Source of the DNA: Pseudolabrys sp. FHR47
Lineage (GTDB): Bacteria; Pseudomonadota; Alphaproteobacteria; Rhizobiales; Xanthobacteraceae
DNA: 64,000 nt
Assembly: GCF_005153485.1 (NCBI RefSeq)
Contig: NZ_CP039740.1
Span: 3,103,001 to 3,167,000 of the forward strand
Direction: 5' to 3'
Shown: positions 43,495 through 53,008 of the stretch, in pieces
How positions within the stretch are numbered: position 1 is the first letter of the stretch
Layout: each line of letters starts with the position of its first letter
Position numbers and translations under genes: made by a program
Notes under the pieces: generated by a model
What the model was told of the DNA's origin: nothing
The model's input: the letters and a program-made list of their open reading frames with translations, nothing else
Databases searched by the model: none

Positions 43495-44511
43495 ATGGAC
43501 AAGTTCATCGCGCGCTATCCGTTCTGGAGCCTGATCATCGTACTTCTGGTGGCGGTGTTCCTGTGGCTGGTGCTCGCATCGTGGCCGCCCGAGCTGGTGG
43601 CAAGCTGGGGCCGCAAGCAGATCTTTCTGAACGGTCTGATTGGCGGGATCACCCTCGGCGCGCTCTATTTCCTCGTCGCCGCCGGCTTCACGCTGATCTT
43701 CGGCCTGATGCGCGTCGTCAATCTCGCGCATGGCTCGCTGTTCCTGATCGGCGGCTATGTCGGCTACGAGATCGCGGTCGCTTCGGATTCCTGGCTGCTC
43801 GCTTTTCCGATCGTGTTCGTCGTCGTGGCAATCATCGGCCTGCTGATGCAGCACTTCATCTTCTCGAAGATGGAGGGCGAAGAACTGCGCCAGACATTGG
43901 TCAGCATCGGCCTTTCGATCGTGTTCGCCGATCTGATGCTGTGGTGGTGGGGCGGGCAATCCTATTCGATCCTCGCGCCGCAGTTCCTGCAGGGACCGGT
44001 GCAGTTACCCATCGTCAATACCGTCAACGAGGCAACCGGCGCAGTGACGTGGCTGCGCTACCCCGCCGTCCGCATTTGGATTCTGGCCGCGGCCATCGTC
44101 ATCGGCGTTGCGATGTGGCTTGTGCTGAACCGCACCGCGCTCGGCATGCTGATCCGCGCCGGCGTCGACGACCGCGAGATGCTGGCGGCCTCCGGCGTGC
44201 GCGTCCAACTACTGTTTCTCATCGTGTTCGGCTTCGGCGCCGGACTTGCGGGAATCGCGGGCATCGTCGGCGCCACGTTCCAGTCGCTGTCGCCGGGCGA
44301 AGATACGCGGTTTCTGCTGTCGAGCCTTGTCGTGGTGATCGTTGGCGGCATGGGATCGATCGTCGGCGCCGCCCTGGGCGCGCTCATCATCGGCGTCGCC
44401 GAGCAGATGGGGTTCCTCTACGCGCCGACTTATTCGGTCGTTTTCACCTTCCTCATCATGGCCGCAGTGCTGGCATTCCGGCCGCAGGGCCTTCTGGGAA
44501 CGAGGCGATAG
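43495..44511 (+). CDS. Liv-type ABC importer permease (LivH family)
   Basis: A 338-residue permease from the ATG at 43495 (MDKFIARYPFW); a GTG at 43453 is possible but gives an atypical N-terminus. It shows GLIGGITLGALYFLVAAGFTLIFGLMRVVNLAHGSLFLIGG, RTALGMLIRAGVDDREMLAASGVRVQLLFLIVFGFGAGLAGIAG and PFRPQG-like FRPQGLLGTRR at the end, all LivH features. An extra N-terminal helix of about 35 residues precedes the canonical start. The next permease begins 3 bp after its stop. Confidence 0.93.
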   Translation: MDKFIARYPFWSLIIVLLVAVFLWLVLASWPPELVASWGRKQIFLNGLIGGITLGALYFLVAAGFTLIFGLMRVVNLAHGSLFLIGGYVGYEIAVASDSWLLAFPIVFVVVAIIGLLMQHFIFSKMEGEELRQTLVSIGLSIVFADLMLWWWGGQSYSILAPQFLQGPVQLPIVNTVNEATGAVTWLRYPAVRIWILAAAIVIGVAMWLVLNRTALGMLIRAGVDDREMLAASGVRVQLLFLIVFGFGAGLAGIAGIVGATFQSLSPGEDTRFLLSSLVVVIVGGMGSIVGAALGALIIGVAEQMGFLYAPTYSVVFTFLIMAAVLAFRPQGLLGTRR

Positions 44512-44514
44512 GCC

Positions 44515-45573
44515 ATGTCTGTCGCCGATCACGCCCCACCCTTCGCCAACCGCACCGACAAACGGATGTGGTTCGAACGCATCCCCGCGGTCTGGTGGGC
44601 CGTCGCGGCCGTCCTGCTGCTGCTACCGATTGTCGCCAACAGCTTCTGGCTGTTTCAGGTGATGGGCTGGACGTTCATTCTCGGCATGATCGGACTGAGC
44701 CTGATGTTTCTCGCCGGCTATGGCGGCATGGTCAGCCTGCTGCAGATGTCGATTGCCGGCATGGCCGGCTACATGGTCGCGATCCTGGGGCCGTCCGGCG
44801 CCGCCGTGAGCCTCGGTCTCCCCTGGTGGATCGTGCTGCCGGCCGCTTTCGTAATTGCCGCGATTTTCGCGACCTTGTCCGGCGCGCTCGCCGTCCGCAC
44901 CGACGGCATCTACACCATCATGATCACGCTCGCGATCGCGGCCGCCTTTTTCTATTTCACGCGCCAGAATTATTCGATCTTCAACGGCTATTCCGGCTTC
45001 AACCTCGTGCTACCGCCGAAGCTGTTCGGCGTGAACTGGCGCGACCCCGTTCCCTTCTATTATCTGTCACTGGCCTGCGCCGCGCTTTGTTACGGCGCTG
45101 TCGTCTATATCGCACGATCTCCCTTCGGCCTTGCTCTTCAGGGCGTGCGCGACAACCCGCGCCGCATGGCAGCGCTGGGCTTCAACGTGACGGCTCACCG
45201 CGTCGCCGCCTATGCGCTGGCGAGCATCTTCGCGTCGACCGGCGGCATTCTTCTGGTCTGGCAGAATGCGCAGATCGCGCCGGGCACGATTGGCATCTCG
45301 GCGGCGATCGATGTGCTCGTCGTCGCTGTCGTCGGGGGGCTACGCCGGCCGCTCGGGCCGTTCATCGGCGCTTTCATCTACGTCCTGCTGCAGGTGTTCT
45401 CCGCCGACACCCTCGGCTTCTTCGGCTTCTCGGCGGACCGCTTCAAGCTGATCATCGGCATCGGCTTCCTCGCGGTGGTGCTGTTCTCGCCGGATGGCGT
45501 GCTCGCCCTGTGGGACCGTTGGCGCGCGCGGACCGCCGCGCGCAAGGCCGCCGAGACGGGAGGCGGGCCATGA
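44515..45573 (+). CDS. Liv-type ABC importer permease (LivM family)
   Basis: A 352-residue permease, partner of the protein at 43495. It shows GLSLMFLAGYGGMVSLLQMSIAGMAGYMVAIL, GALAVRTDGIYTIMITLAIAAAFFYF and the EAA-type loop GVRDNPRRMAALGFNVTAHRVAAYALASIFASTGG. The C-terminus is LFSPDGVLALWDRW. The stop overlaps the ATPase start by 4 bp. Confidence 0.93.
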   Translation: MSVADHAPPFANRTDKRMWFERIPAVWWAVAAVLLLLPIVANSFWLFQVMGWTFILGMIGLSLMFLAGYGGMVSLLQMSIAGMAGYMVAILGPSGAAVSLGLPWWIVLPAAFVIAAIFATLSGALAVRTDGIYTIMITLAIAAAFFYFTRQNYSIFNGYSGFNLVLPPKLFGVNWRDPVPFYYLSLACAALCYGAVVYIARSPFGLALQGVRDNPRRMAALGFNVTAHRVAAYALASIFASTGGILLVWQNAQIAPGTIGISAAIDVLVVAVVGGLRRPLGPFIGAFIYVLLQVFSADTLGFFGFSADRFKLIIGIGFLAVVLFSPDGVLALWDRWRARTAARKAAETGGGP

Positions 45574-46373
45574 ACGCACCCGTCACGCCGTCCCGGATGA
45601 GCCCGCTGGGTCCCGTACAAACCACCTCCGGCAATGCGCTCGAGCTGCGCGGCATCACCAAGATGTTCGGCGCGCTGGCCGCCATCTCGGACGTGACGCT
45701 GTCCGTGCGGCCCGGCGAACGGCGTGCCGTGCTTGGTTCGAACGGTGCCGGCAAGACCACGTTGTTCAACTGCATCACCGGAGACTTCCTTCCGACTGCG
45801 GGCCTGATCCGTTTCTTCGGCGAGGACGTCACGGTCTTCCCGCCGCACGAGCGCATCCGTCGCGGCCTGCGCCGCACCTACCAGATATCGTCGCTCTTCA
45901 CCGGCCTGAGCGTCATCGACAATGTGTACCTTGCTTGCGTCGGTGTCTCGCGAAGCCGGTTCTCGCTGATCCGCCCGCGCCCGGACGACGCCCTCATGCA
46001 TGCCGCGGCTACGCTGGTCGATGCCGTGCATCTGTCCGGCGAAAAAGATCGGCTGGTCGGCGAACTCGCCTATGGCCAGCAGCGACAGCTTGAAATCGCT
46101 CTCGCGCTCTCGGGCGCGCCGCGTTTCGTGCTGTTCGACGAACCGGCGGCGGGATTGTCGCCCACCGAGCGCGCCGATCTGATCCACATTCTGACATCGC
46201 TGCCCAGCCACATCGGCTACATCATCATCGAGCACGATATGGACGTCGCACTTCGCGTCGTTGAGAGCGTGACGATGATGCACAACGGCCGCATCTTCAA
46301 GGAAGGCCGGCCCGAGGAAATCGAGGACGATCCCGAGGTTCAGGAGCTTTATCTCGGAGGCGGACATGGTTGA
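45570..46373 (+). CDS. Liv-type ABC importer ATPase (LivG family)
   Basis: A 267-residue ATPase. ATG at 45570 overlaps the permease stop (ATGA). The very long open frame that extends upstream to 43563 is only a shadow of the two permease genes; protein-family sequence begins near LELRGITKMFGALAAISDV. It has Walker A GSNGAGKTT, RRTYQISSLFTGLSVIDNVYLAC, signature-region LAYGQQRQLEIALALSG, Walker B VLFDEPAAGLSP and IIEHDMDVALRV. The LAYGQ signature is normal for LivG. Its last bases overlap the LivF-Tm-1 gene by 8 bp. Confidence 0.93.
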   Translation: MNAPVTPSRMSPLGPVQTTSGNALELRGITKMFGALAAISDVTLSVRPGERRAVLGSNGAGKTTLFNCITGDFLPTAGLIRFFGEDVTVFPPHERIRRGLRRTYQISSLFTGLSVIDNVYLACVGVSRSRFSLIRPRPDDALMHAAATLVDAVHLSGEKDRLVGELAYGQQRQLEIALALSGAPRFVLFDEPAAGLSPTERADLIHILTSLPSHIGYIIIEHDMDVALRVVESVTMMHNGRIFKEGRPEEIEDDPEVQELYLGGGHG

Positions 46374-48597
46374 GCGCCCTCCGCGTCCCGCAGGCGCGTC
46401 GACGCCTATCCTTCAATTGCAGGGCGTGAACGTCTTCTACGGGCGAAGCCATGCCCTTCAGGGCGTCGACCTGTCGCTCCATTCCGGCGTCCTCTCCGTC
46501 GTCGGACGCAACGGCATGGGCAAGACCACGATGTGCAAGGCGATCATGGGCCTTGTGCCGGTCTCGTCCGGGTCGATCCGCTTCATGGGCGAAGAAATCG
46601 CCGGCCGCTCGCCGACCGAGATCGCGCGCCTGGGCGTCGGCTATGTGCCGCAAGGGCGCCGCCTGTGGCGCTCGCTCACGGTCGACGAGCATCTGCGTGT
46701 GATGTCGCGCGGCAAAGGCCCCTGGACGCCCGAGCGCATCTACGAAACGTTCCCGCGCCTTGCCGAACGGCGGCGCAATGGCGGCGGCGAACTTTCCGGC
46801 GGCGAACAGCAGATGCTCGCGATCAGCCGCGCGCTGCTGATGAACCCGCGCCTGCTGATCATGGACGAGCCGACCGAGGGACTCGCTCCGGTCATTGTCG
46901 CCCATGTCGAGGAAACGCTGGTGCGCCTCGCGGCCGATGGCGACGTCTCGATCCTGGTCATCGAACAGAATATCGGCGTCGCCACGCAGATGTCCGATCC
47001 CGTGGCCATCATGGTCAATGGCCGTATTCATCGCGTCATCGCTTCGCAAACGCTCGCGGCGGATCGCGACCTGCAACAGCGCCTGCTCGGTGTCGGCCGC
47101 CACGGTCACGATCAAACGGAAGAAGTCGACCCGAGCACAGCCACCGCCCCGCGCCAACCGGCAGCAAACGCGCCGCAGGGACCAACGCGCATTTACGTTG
47201 CCAACCCGGTGCTGCCGACACGCTGGTCGCAGGACGTTCCCGCCGCCCGCATCGAAGCCGCCGCGCGCACCGTGTCGCGTCCCACTTTGGCGACGCTCGA
47301 CGGCCGGCGTGTCGGCGACATTTCCCCGCTGGCGGCACGCGCGCCGCAGGAGCCCCACGTCATCATCGCCGGCACGCTCGATACCAAGGGCGACGAACTT
47401 CGCTACATCCGCGACATCATCAAGGCCGCAGGATTGCGCACGCGATTGGTCGATCTGTCGACGGTCGGCCGCAACCAGGGTGCCGACGTGTCGGCGCAGG
47501 AAGTCGCCCTCGCCTCGCCGACCGGATCGGCCGGCATCGCCTCGGGCGATCGCGGCACGGCGGTGGCGGCGATGACGGAGGCCTTCCGCGCCTGGATCGG
47601 CAAGCAGCAGAACGTTGCCGGCATCATCTCGGCCGGCGGCTCCGGCGGCACGGCGATCGCGACGGCCGGCATGCAGGCGCTACCGGTTGGCGTACCGAAG
47701 ATCATGATCTCGACCATGGCGGCCGGCAATGTCGCCGCCTATGTCGGTCCGACCGACATCACCATGATGCACTCGGTCACCGACGTGCAGGGCCTCAACC
47801 GCGTGTCGCGGGCGGTGCTCGGCAACGGCGCGCATGCCATGGCGGCGATGGCGCGCAGCTGGATCGAACAGAACGCACCGGGGCAAAGCCCGCGCGCCGA
47901 CGCCGACCGTCCCCTTGTCGGCATGACGATGTTCGGCGTCACGACGCCCTGCGTGCAGCAGGTCGTCAAGCTGATCGAGAAGGAATGGGAGCCGCTGGTC
48001 TTCCACGCCACCGGCATTGGCGGGCGATCGATGGAGAAGCTCATCGACTCGGGACTGATCCGCGGCGTCATCGATGTCTCGACCACCGAGATCTGCGACA
48101 TGATGATGGGCGGCATTCTGCCGGCCACGGAAGACCGCTTCGGCGCCATCATCCGTACGCGCATTCCTTATGTCGGCTCGGTCGGCGCCCTCGACATGGT
48201 GAATTTCGGACCGCCGGACACGGTCCCGGCGCATTACCGCGGCCGCAATCTCTATCCGCACAATCCGCAAGTCACACTGATGCGGACGACGGACGACGAG
48301 AACCGGCGCATGGGGCGCTGGATCGGCGAGAAGCTCAATCAGATGGAAGGCCAAGTGCGCTTCCTCATTCCGGAAGGCGGCGTGTCGGCGCTTGACGCAC
48401 CGGGACAAGCGTTCTGGAGTCCTGAAGCGGACGCCGCTTTGTTCGGTGCCATCACGGAGACAGTGCGCGTCACCGCAACCCGCCAGATCATCCGTCTTCC
48501 GCATCACATCAACGATCCGGCTTTCGCCGCCGCTCTGGCGCAGCACTTCCGCGCCTTGCACCAGAGCCGCGCGCGCGGCGCATCCGGCAGGACCTGA
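46366..48597 (+). CDS. LivF-type ABC ATPase fused to Tm-1-like/UPF0261 domain
   Basis: A 743-residue two-part protein. Residues 15-245 are a complete LivF ATPase: Walker [10 protein letters not shown] (47-55), [18 protein letters not shown], signature LSGGE (143-147), Walker [15 protein letters not shown] linker of about 85 residues rich in Ala, Pro and Arg follows. Residues 331-740 are a UPF0261/Tm-1-like domain, beginning [20 protein letters not shown], with [45 protein letters not shown] and [14 protein letters not shown]. This domain is known from tomato Tm-1, where it is fused to a TIM barrel; here the TIM-barrel homolog is the next gene. No frame break is visible at the junction. Enzymatic role of the UPF0261 part is unknown. 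Confidence 0.93.
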   Translation: MVERPPRPAGASTPILQLQGVNVFYGRSHALQGVDLSLHSGVLSVVGRNGMGKTTMCKAIMGLVPVSSGSIRFMGEEIAGRSPTEIARLGVGYVPQGRRLWRSLTVDEHLRVMSRGKGPWTPERIYETFPRLAERRRNGGGELSGGEQQMLAISRALLMNPRLLIMDEPTEGLAPVIVAHVEETLVRLAADGDVSILVIEQNIGVATQMSDPVAIMVNGRIHRVIASQTLAADRDLQQRLLGVGRHGHDQTEEVDPSTATAPRQPAANAPQGPTRIYVANPVLPTRWSQDVPAARIEAAARTVSRPTLATLDGRRVGDISPLAARAPQEPHVIIAGTLDTKGDELRYIRDIIKAAGLRTRLVDLSTVGRNQGADVSAQEVALASPTGSAGIASGDRGTAVAAMTEAFRAWIGKQQNVAGIISAGGSGGTAIATAGMQALPVGVPKIMISTMAAGNVAAYVGPTDITMMHSVTDVQGLNRVSRAVLGNGAHAMAAMARSWIEQNAPGQSPRADADRPLVGMTMFGVTTPCVQQVVKLIEKEWEPLVFHATGIGGRSMEKLIDSGLIRGVIDVSTTEICDMMMGGILPATEDRFGAIIRTRIPYVGSVGALDMVNFGPPDTVPAHYRGRNLYPHNPQVTLMRTTDDENRRMGRWIGEKLNQMEGQVRFLIPEGGVSALDAPGQAFWSPEADAALFGAITETVRVTATRQIIRLPHHINDPAFAAALAQHFRALHQSRARGASGRT

Positions 48598-48599
48598 CC

Positions 48600-49484
48600 A
48601 TGCCCCGCTTTTCCCGCACCGATCTTCTTGCCCGCTACCGCGCCATGATCGCGCGCGGCGAGCCGATCGTCGGCGGCGGCGCCGGCACCGGCCTGTCCGC
48701 CAAATGCGAGGAAGCCGGCGGCATCGATCTGATCGTCATCTACAACTCCGGCCGCTTCCGCATGGCCGGCCGCGGCTCGCTCTCCGGTCTGATGCCTTAT
48801 GGCGACGCCAATGCCATCGTCATGGACATGGCCGGCGAAGTGCTGCCGGTGGTGAAGAACACACCGGTCATCGCCGGGGTCTGCGGCACCGATCCGTTCC
48901 GCTCGATGGATGTCTTCCTCGACGAGGTGAAGCGCATCGGCTTCTCCGGCGTGCAGAATTTCCCCACCGTCGGCCTGATCGACGGCGTGTTCCGCAAGAA
49001 CCTCGAAGAGACCGGCATGGGCTACGGCCTCGAGGTGGAGATGGTGGCCCTCGCCCACCGCAAGGATCTCCTCACCACGCCTTATGTGTTCTCCGAGGCG
49101 GACGCGGTCGCCATGGCCAAGGCCGGTGCGGACATCATCGTCTGCCATCTCGGCCTCACCACCGGCGGCTCGATCGGCGCGGAAACCGCGCTCAAGCTCG
49201 CCGACTGCCCGGCGCTCGTCGATCGCTACGCCGAGGCGGCGCTGTCGGTGAAGCCCGACGCCATCATTCTCGTCCATGGCGGACCTGTCGCCGAACCGCC
49301 GGATGCCGACTTCATCATGAAGAACACGCGGCACTGCCACGGCTTCTACGGCGCCTCCTCCATGGAGCGGCTGCCGGTCGAGGCCGCCATCCGTGATCAG
49401 ACACGGGCTTTCAAGACGATCAGCCGCAAAGGCGGCACAGACAACCCGGCAGGGACAACCCGCCGATCAAGCGCCACCCGGTGA
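48600..49484 (+). CDS. TIM-barrel Tm-1-associated protein (phosphoenolpyruvate hydrolase-like family)
   Basis: A 294-residue TIM-barrel-type protein starting 2 bp after the fusion gene stop. It shows [79 protein letters not shown] and [17 protein letters not shown]. It corresponds to the C-terminal half of plant Tm-1-like proteins and the family annotated PEP hydrolase-like, whose true reaction is uncertain. The last 20 residues are hydrophilic and divergent. Strict coupling to the UPF0261 domain implies a shared step. Confidence 0.9.
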   Translation: MPRFSRTDLLARYRAMIARGEPIVGGGAGTGLSAKCEEAGGIDLIVIYNSGRFRMAGRGSLSGLMPYGDANAIVMDMAGEVLPVVKNTPVIAGVCGTDPFRSMDVFLDEVKRIGFSGVQNFPTVGLIDGVFRKNLEETGMGYGLEVEMVALAHRKDLLTTPYVFSEADAVAMAKAGADIIVCHLGLTTGGSIGAETALKLADCPALVDRYAEAALSVKPDAIILVHGGPVAEPPDADFIMKNTRHCHGFYGASSMERLPVEAAIRDQTRAFKTISRKGGTDNPAGTTRRSSATR

Positions 49485-49514
49485 CGGCCGGGCCGGCGGA
49501 CAGGAGAACGTGAC

Positions 49515-52109
49515 ATGACGGGGCAACTGATCGGAACCCTCATCCTCTGGCTCATCGTGGCGGTGATCGTCATTGCGATCATCGTCTACCTGGTGAACTG
49601 GCTCTACCGCCGCTCCTCGAAGGAGGTATCGTTCGTCCGCACCGGCCTGTTCGGGGAAAAGGTCGTGATCAACGGCGGCGCCTTCGTGCTGCCGATCATC
49701 CACGACGTCACGCCCGTCAACATGAATGTCATCCGCATGGCGGTGACCCGCGCCAATGACGAGGCGCTGATCACCCGCGACCGGATGCGCGTCGATATCG
49801 ACGCCGAGTTCTATGTGCGGGTGCGCCCGCAAAAGGAAGCGGTCTCCATCGCGGCCGCCACGCTCGGCCGCCGCACGCTGCAGCCCGAACAGCTCAATAC
49901 CCTGCTCTCCGGCCGGCTTGTCTCGGCGCTGCGCTCGATCGCATCCGAAATGACAATGGAGGAAATGCACGAGAAGCGCGGCACCTATGTGCTGCGGGTC
50001 AAGGAGTCCGCCGCGGAGGCCTTCGACCAGAACGGCCTCGAGCTGGAAAGCGTCGCCATCACCAATCTCGACCAGACCGACCTACAGTATTTCAATCCCT
50101 CCAACCGGTTCGACGCGGAAGGTCTGACGCGCATCATCGAGGAGATCGAGGAAAAGCGGAAGCTGCGCAACGACATCGAACAAGAGGCGATGATCCGCAT
50201 CCGCACCCGCAACCTCGAAGCCGAGCGCCAGTCTCTCGATATCGAGCGCGACAGCGAGTCGGCCAAGCTCGAGCAGCAGCGCGAGATCGAGATCCGCCGC
50301 GCTATGCAGCGCGCGGAAGTCGCCCGCGAGCGCGCCGCGCGCGACACCGAGGCCGAACAGGCGCTGATCCAGTCGCGCGAGGAGATCGAGAAATCGCGCA
50401 TCTCCAACGAGCGCGCCATCAGCGAAGCGCGCATCGCCTCCGACCGCGATATCCGCCAGAAGGAGATCGAGCGGACCCGCGCGGTCGAGGAAGCCGAAAT
50501 CGCCGCCCGCGAGCTGGTGGAAAAAGCCCGCATCGCCAACGAACAGGCGATTAACGCCGCGCGCATCGCGTCCGAACGCGAAATCCGCCAGAAGGAAATC
50601 GAGCGCATGCGCGTGCTCGAAGCCGCCGAGATCGCGGCGCGCGAGTCCACCGACAAGGCCCGCGTCCTTCAGGAAGCGGCGGTGAATGTCGAGCGCATTG
50701 CCCGCGAACAGGAAGTCCGCCACCTCGAGATCGAACGCACCCGCACCCTCGAACAGGAGGACATTGCGGCGCGCGAAGAGATCGAGGCCGCGCGCATCGC
50801 CCAGGAAGAGCGCGTTCAGGCCCTTCAGATCGCGCGCAACAAGGCCATCAACGCCGCCGAAATCGCCGCGCGCGAAGCGACGGAAGCCGCCCGCATCGCC
50901 CAGGAGAAGGCGACCCGGGAGCTCGACATCCAGCGCATGGCCGCGCTCGAAGCCGAGGAGATCAAGAAGCGCGACAGCGTGGAACGCCAGCGCATCGCGA
51001 CCGAGCTCAAGCTCGAGCAGGAGCGCATCGCGTCGACCAAGACGCGCGAAATGCTCCAGATCGACCAGAAGAAGACCATCGAGGTCGCCGAGGAAGAGCG
51101 CGCCATCACGCTGGCAGCCAAGAAGGCCGAGCGCACCGACGCCGACAAGGCGCTGCGTCAGGCCGAGATCGTGGCGCGGCAGGAGGTCGAGAAGGTCGAC
51201 ATCGCCCGCGAACAGGCGCTTGAAGCCGCCCGCGTTGAACGCCGGCGCGCACTCGAACAGCTCGAGATCGCCCGTAACCAGTCGCTGCAGGAAGCACAGA
51301 TCGCCTCGAACGAGGAAGTCGAGCGTGCGCGCATTTCGTCGGATCGCGGCCTCGACGAGGCCCGTATCGGCCGCCAGCGCGACCTGCGCAGGCTGGAAAT
51401 CGAGCGCGAACGCGACGTCGAGAACGCCGCGATGGAAAAGGCCATCACCCTTTACGCCAAGTCGCTCGAGGAGTCGGCCGCCCGGGTGAAGGCCGAAATG
51501 GCCCGCGCCAAAGCCGTGGAAGCCGAAGAAGCCGTCAAGCTGGTGCAGGAGAGCGAAGGTGCGAAGCGGCGCAAGGTGGTGGAAGTCACCCTCGCCGAAA
51601 AGGCGGCAGAAGAGATGCGCATCGCCGCCGCGGCCGACAAGGTGCGCCGCGCCGTCGAAGCGGAATCGCAGAAGCTGCTCTACGAGGCCGAGAACGTCCT
51701 CACCGATGGCGCGCGCTACGGCCTGTTCCGCCGCCGCCTGCTCGACCGGATCGAAGGCATCGTGCGCGAAAGCGTCAAGCCGATGGAGCGGATCGAGGGC
51801 ATCAAGATCCTGCACGTAGATGGACTCGGTGGCGTCGGCGGCGGTGCCGGCGGCGCCGCGCGTTCACCTACCGACGAGGTGATCGAGAGCGCCCTGCGCT
51901 ACCGCGTCCAGGCGCCGTTGATCGACGAGGTGCTCAAGGAAATCGGCATCGAGGGCGGCAATCTCGCCAAGATGGGCGGCCTCATCCGCGAGGCCAGCGA
52001 CATGCAGCGCATCGGCAAGGACTCGGCCAAGGATGCAAAGGACGCCAAGCCGAAGGATGGCGGCGATGGTGGTAGCGGCGGCGGCTCAGGCCGCAAGGCC
52101 AAGGAGTAA
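49515..52109 (+). CDS. Flotillin/SPFH protein of YqiK type with expanded coiled coil
   Basis: An 864-residue membrane-scaffold protein. One N-terminal helix (8-28) is followed by YRRSSKEVSFVRTGLFGEKVVINGGAFVLPIIHDV, which aligns with E. coli YqiK, and an SPFH domain to about 200. Residues 205-725 are an exceptionally long charged coiled coil. The C-terminus has VKPMERIEGIKILHVDGLGG and ALRYRVQAPLIDEVLKEIG, also YqiK-like, and a low-complexity tail. YqiK is about 550 residues, so the coil has grown by some 300 through internal repeats (44-residue units from residue 317). It presumably builds oligomeric membrane rafts. Its place in a catabolic operon is odd. Confidence 0.92.
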   Translation: MTGQLIGTLILWLIVAVIVIAIIVYLVNWLYRRSSKEVSFVRTGLFGEKVVINGGAFVLPIIHDVTPVNMNVIRMAVTRANDEALITRDRMRVDIDAEFYVRVRPQKEAVSIAAATLGRRTLQPEQLNTLLSGRLVSALRSIASEMTMEEMHEKRGTYVLRVKESAAEAFDQNGLELESVAITNLDQTDLQYFNPSNRFDAEGLTRIIEEIEEKRKLRNDIEQEAMIRIRTRNLEAERQSLDIERDSESAKLEQQREIEIRRAMQRAEVARERAARDTEAEQALIQSREEIEKSRISNERAISEARIASDRDIRQKEIERTRAVEEAEIAARELVEKARIANEQAINAARIASEREIRQKEIERMRVLEAAEIAARESTDKARVLQEAAVNVERIAREQEVRHLEIERTRTLEQEDIAAREEIEAARIAQEERVQALQIARNKAINAAEIAAREATEAARIAQEKATRELDIQRMAALEAEEIKKRDSVERQRIATELKLEQERIASTKTREMLQIDQKKTIEVAEEERAITLAAKKAERTDADKALRQAEIVARQEVEKVDIAREQALEAARVERRRALEQLEIARNQSLQEAQIASNEEVERARISSDRGLDEARIGRQRDLRRLEIERERDVENAAMEKAITLYAKSLEESAARVKAEMARAKAVEAEEAVKLVQESEGAKRRKVVEVTLAEKAAEEMRIAAAADKVRRAVEAESQKLLYEAENVLTDGARYGLFRRRLLDRIEGIVRESVKPMERIEGIKILHVDGLGGVGGGAGGAARSPTDEVIESALRYRVQAPLIDEVLKEIGIEGGNLAKMGGLIREASDMQRIGKDSAKDAKDAKPKDGGDGGSGGGSGRKAKE
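50463..50990 (+). repeat. 132-bp (44-residue) tandem coding repeats in the flotillin coil
   Basis: Four consecutive units start at residues 317, 361, 405 and 449, each opening with EIER or EIAA. EIAARE or DIAARE recurs 11 residues into the first three units. The 44-residue period equals four 11-residue turns, the hendecad pattern of right-handed coils. Repeats are degenerate at the DNA level. Similar 11-residue spacing continues more weakly on both sides. Confidence 0.65.
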
Positions 52110-52115
52110 GCGGCC

Positions 52116-52553
52116 ATGGCCCGCGTTTATGCATCCAGTGTCATCGGCGCCTCGGCGAGCCGGGTCTGGGCCCGCGTGCGCGATTTCAACGGACTGCCGA
52201 ACTGGCATCCGGGCATCGCCGAAAGCCGGATCGAGAATGGCGAACCCGCCGATAAGGTGGGCTGCGTGCGCGCCTTCTCGCTGCGCAACGGCGACCGTCT
52301 GCGCGAGCAGCTGCTCGGCCTGTCCGACTACGACATGTTCTGCACCTATTCGATCCTCGACTCGCCCATGCCGCTGACGAACTACGTGGCGACCTTGCGG
52401 CTGACCCCGATCACCGATCACGACCGCACCTTCATCGAATGGTCGGCGGAATTCGACTGCGCGCCCGACAAGGAAGCCGAGCTGGTGTCCGGCATCGGCG
52501 GCAATGTGTTCCAGGGCGGCTTCGACGCCCTCAAGCGCGCATTCGGAGCCTGA
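52116..52553 (+). CDS. SRPBCC/START-fold protein (CoxG / polyketide cyclase-like), first copy
   Basis: A 145-residue helix-grip protein. It shows VYASSVIGASASRVWARVRDFNGLPNWHPGIAES, GCVRAFSLRNGDRLREQLLGLSDYD and the C-terminal helix GGNVFQGGFDALKRAF lining the ligand pocket. Related proteins (CoxG) accompany CO dehydrogenase-type molybdenum hydroxylases and help recruit maturation factors; others bind hydrophobic ligands. The stop TGA at 52551-52553 is overlapped by the next gene's region. Which role applies here is unresolved. Confidence 0.87.
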   Translation: MARVYASSVIGASASRVWARVRDFNGLPNWHPGIAESRIENGEPADKVGCVRAFSLRNGDRLREQLLGLSDYDMFCTYSILDSPMPLTNYVATLRLTPITDHDRTFIEWSAEFDCAPDKEAELVSGIGGNVFQGGFDALKRAFGA

Positions 52554-52554
52554 T

Positions 52555-53007
52555 GTGCCGAAGGTCGTCCGCAGTACGATCATCGATGTCCCGGTCGACC
52601 GGCTGTGGGCGGTGGTGCGCGATTTCAACGCACATGACCAGTACCATCCGATTGTCGCCACCAGCAGCATCGAGCGCGGCTATCCGGTCGACAAGGTCGG
52701 CTGCGTGCGCCGTTTCTTCCTCGCCGATGGCAGCGAGCTGCGCGAACAACTGCTGTCGCTGTCCGATCTGGAAATGACCTACAGCTACTGTCTGCTCGAC
52801 ACGCCGATCCCGCTCTTCAATTACGTCGCTCATATCCGACTTCTGCCCGTGACCGACGGCAATCGCAGCTTCTGGCATTGGGAAAGCCGTTTCACCACAC
52901 CGCCCGGGCGCGAGGAAGAATTGGCGCGCAAGGTGGGTGAAGACGTCTATGTCGCCGGCATGGAAGCCGTGCGCCAGCTCCCCGAACTACAACGAGAGGG
53001 CATCTGA
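52555..53007 (+). CDS. SRPBCC/START-fold protein (CoxG / polyketide cyclase-like), second copy
   Basis: A 150-residue paralog of the preceding protein, from GTG at 52555 (VPKVVRSTIIDVPVDRLW). Parallel blocks: WAVVRDFNAHDQYHPIVATS, GCVRRFFLADGSELREQLLSLSDLE, SYCLLDTPIPLFNYVAHIRL. Similar ligand-pocket residues recur in both copies, so the pair may form a heterodimer or serve two related ligands. It is directly followed (1 bp) by the molybdenum hydroxylase genes. Confidence 0.86.
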   Translation: MPKVVRSTIIDVPVDRLWAVVRDFNAHDQYHPIVATSSIERGYPVDKVGCVRRFFLADGSELREQLLSLSDLEMTYSYCLLDTPIPLFNYVAHIRLLPVTDGNRSFWHWESRFTTPPGREEELARKVGEDVYVAGMEAVRQLPELQREGI

Positions 53008-53008
53008 C

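Noticed and set aside
43563..46373. A 936-codon plus-strand open frame spanning the Liv permease genes
   Set aside because: Only the last 267 codons (from 45570) match a protein family (LivG). The upstream part is Arg/Ala/Asp-rich shadow of the two permease genes in another frame.
46533..48395. A 620-codon frame overlapping the LivF-Tm-1 fusion
   Set aside because: Arg/His/Ala-rich composition with no motif; it is an out-of-frame shadow of the fusion gene in GC-rich DNA.
50082..51815. A 577-codon antisense frame with apparent repeats
   Set aside because: Mirrors the repetitive coiled-coil codons of the flotillin gene; the Leu/Phe/Asp pattern is the complement of its Glu/Ala/Arg codons, with no independent ribosome-binding site.
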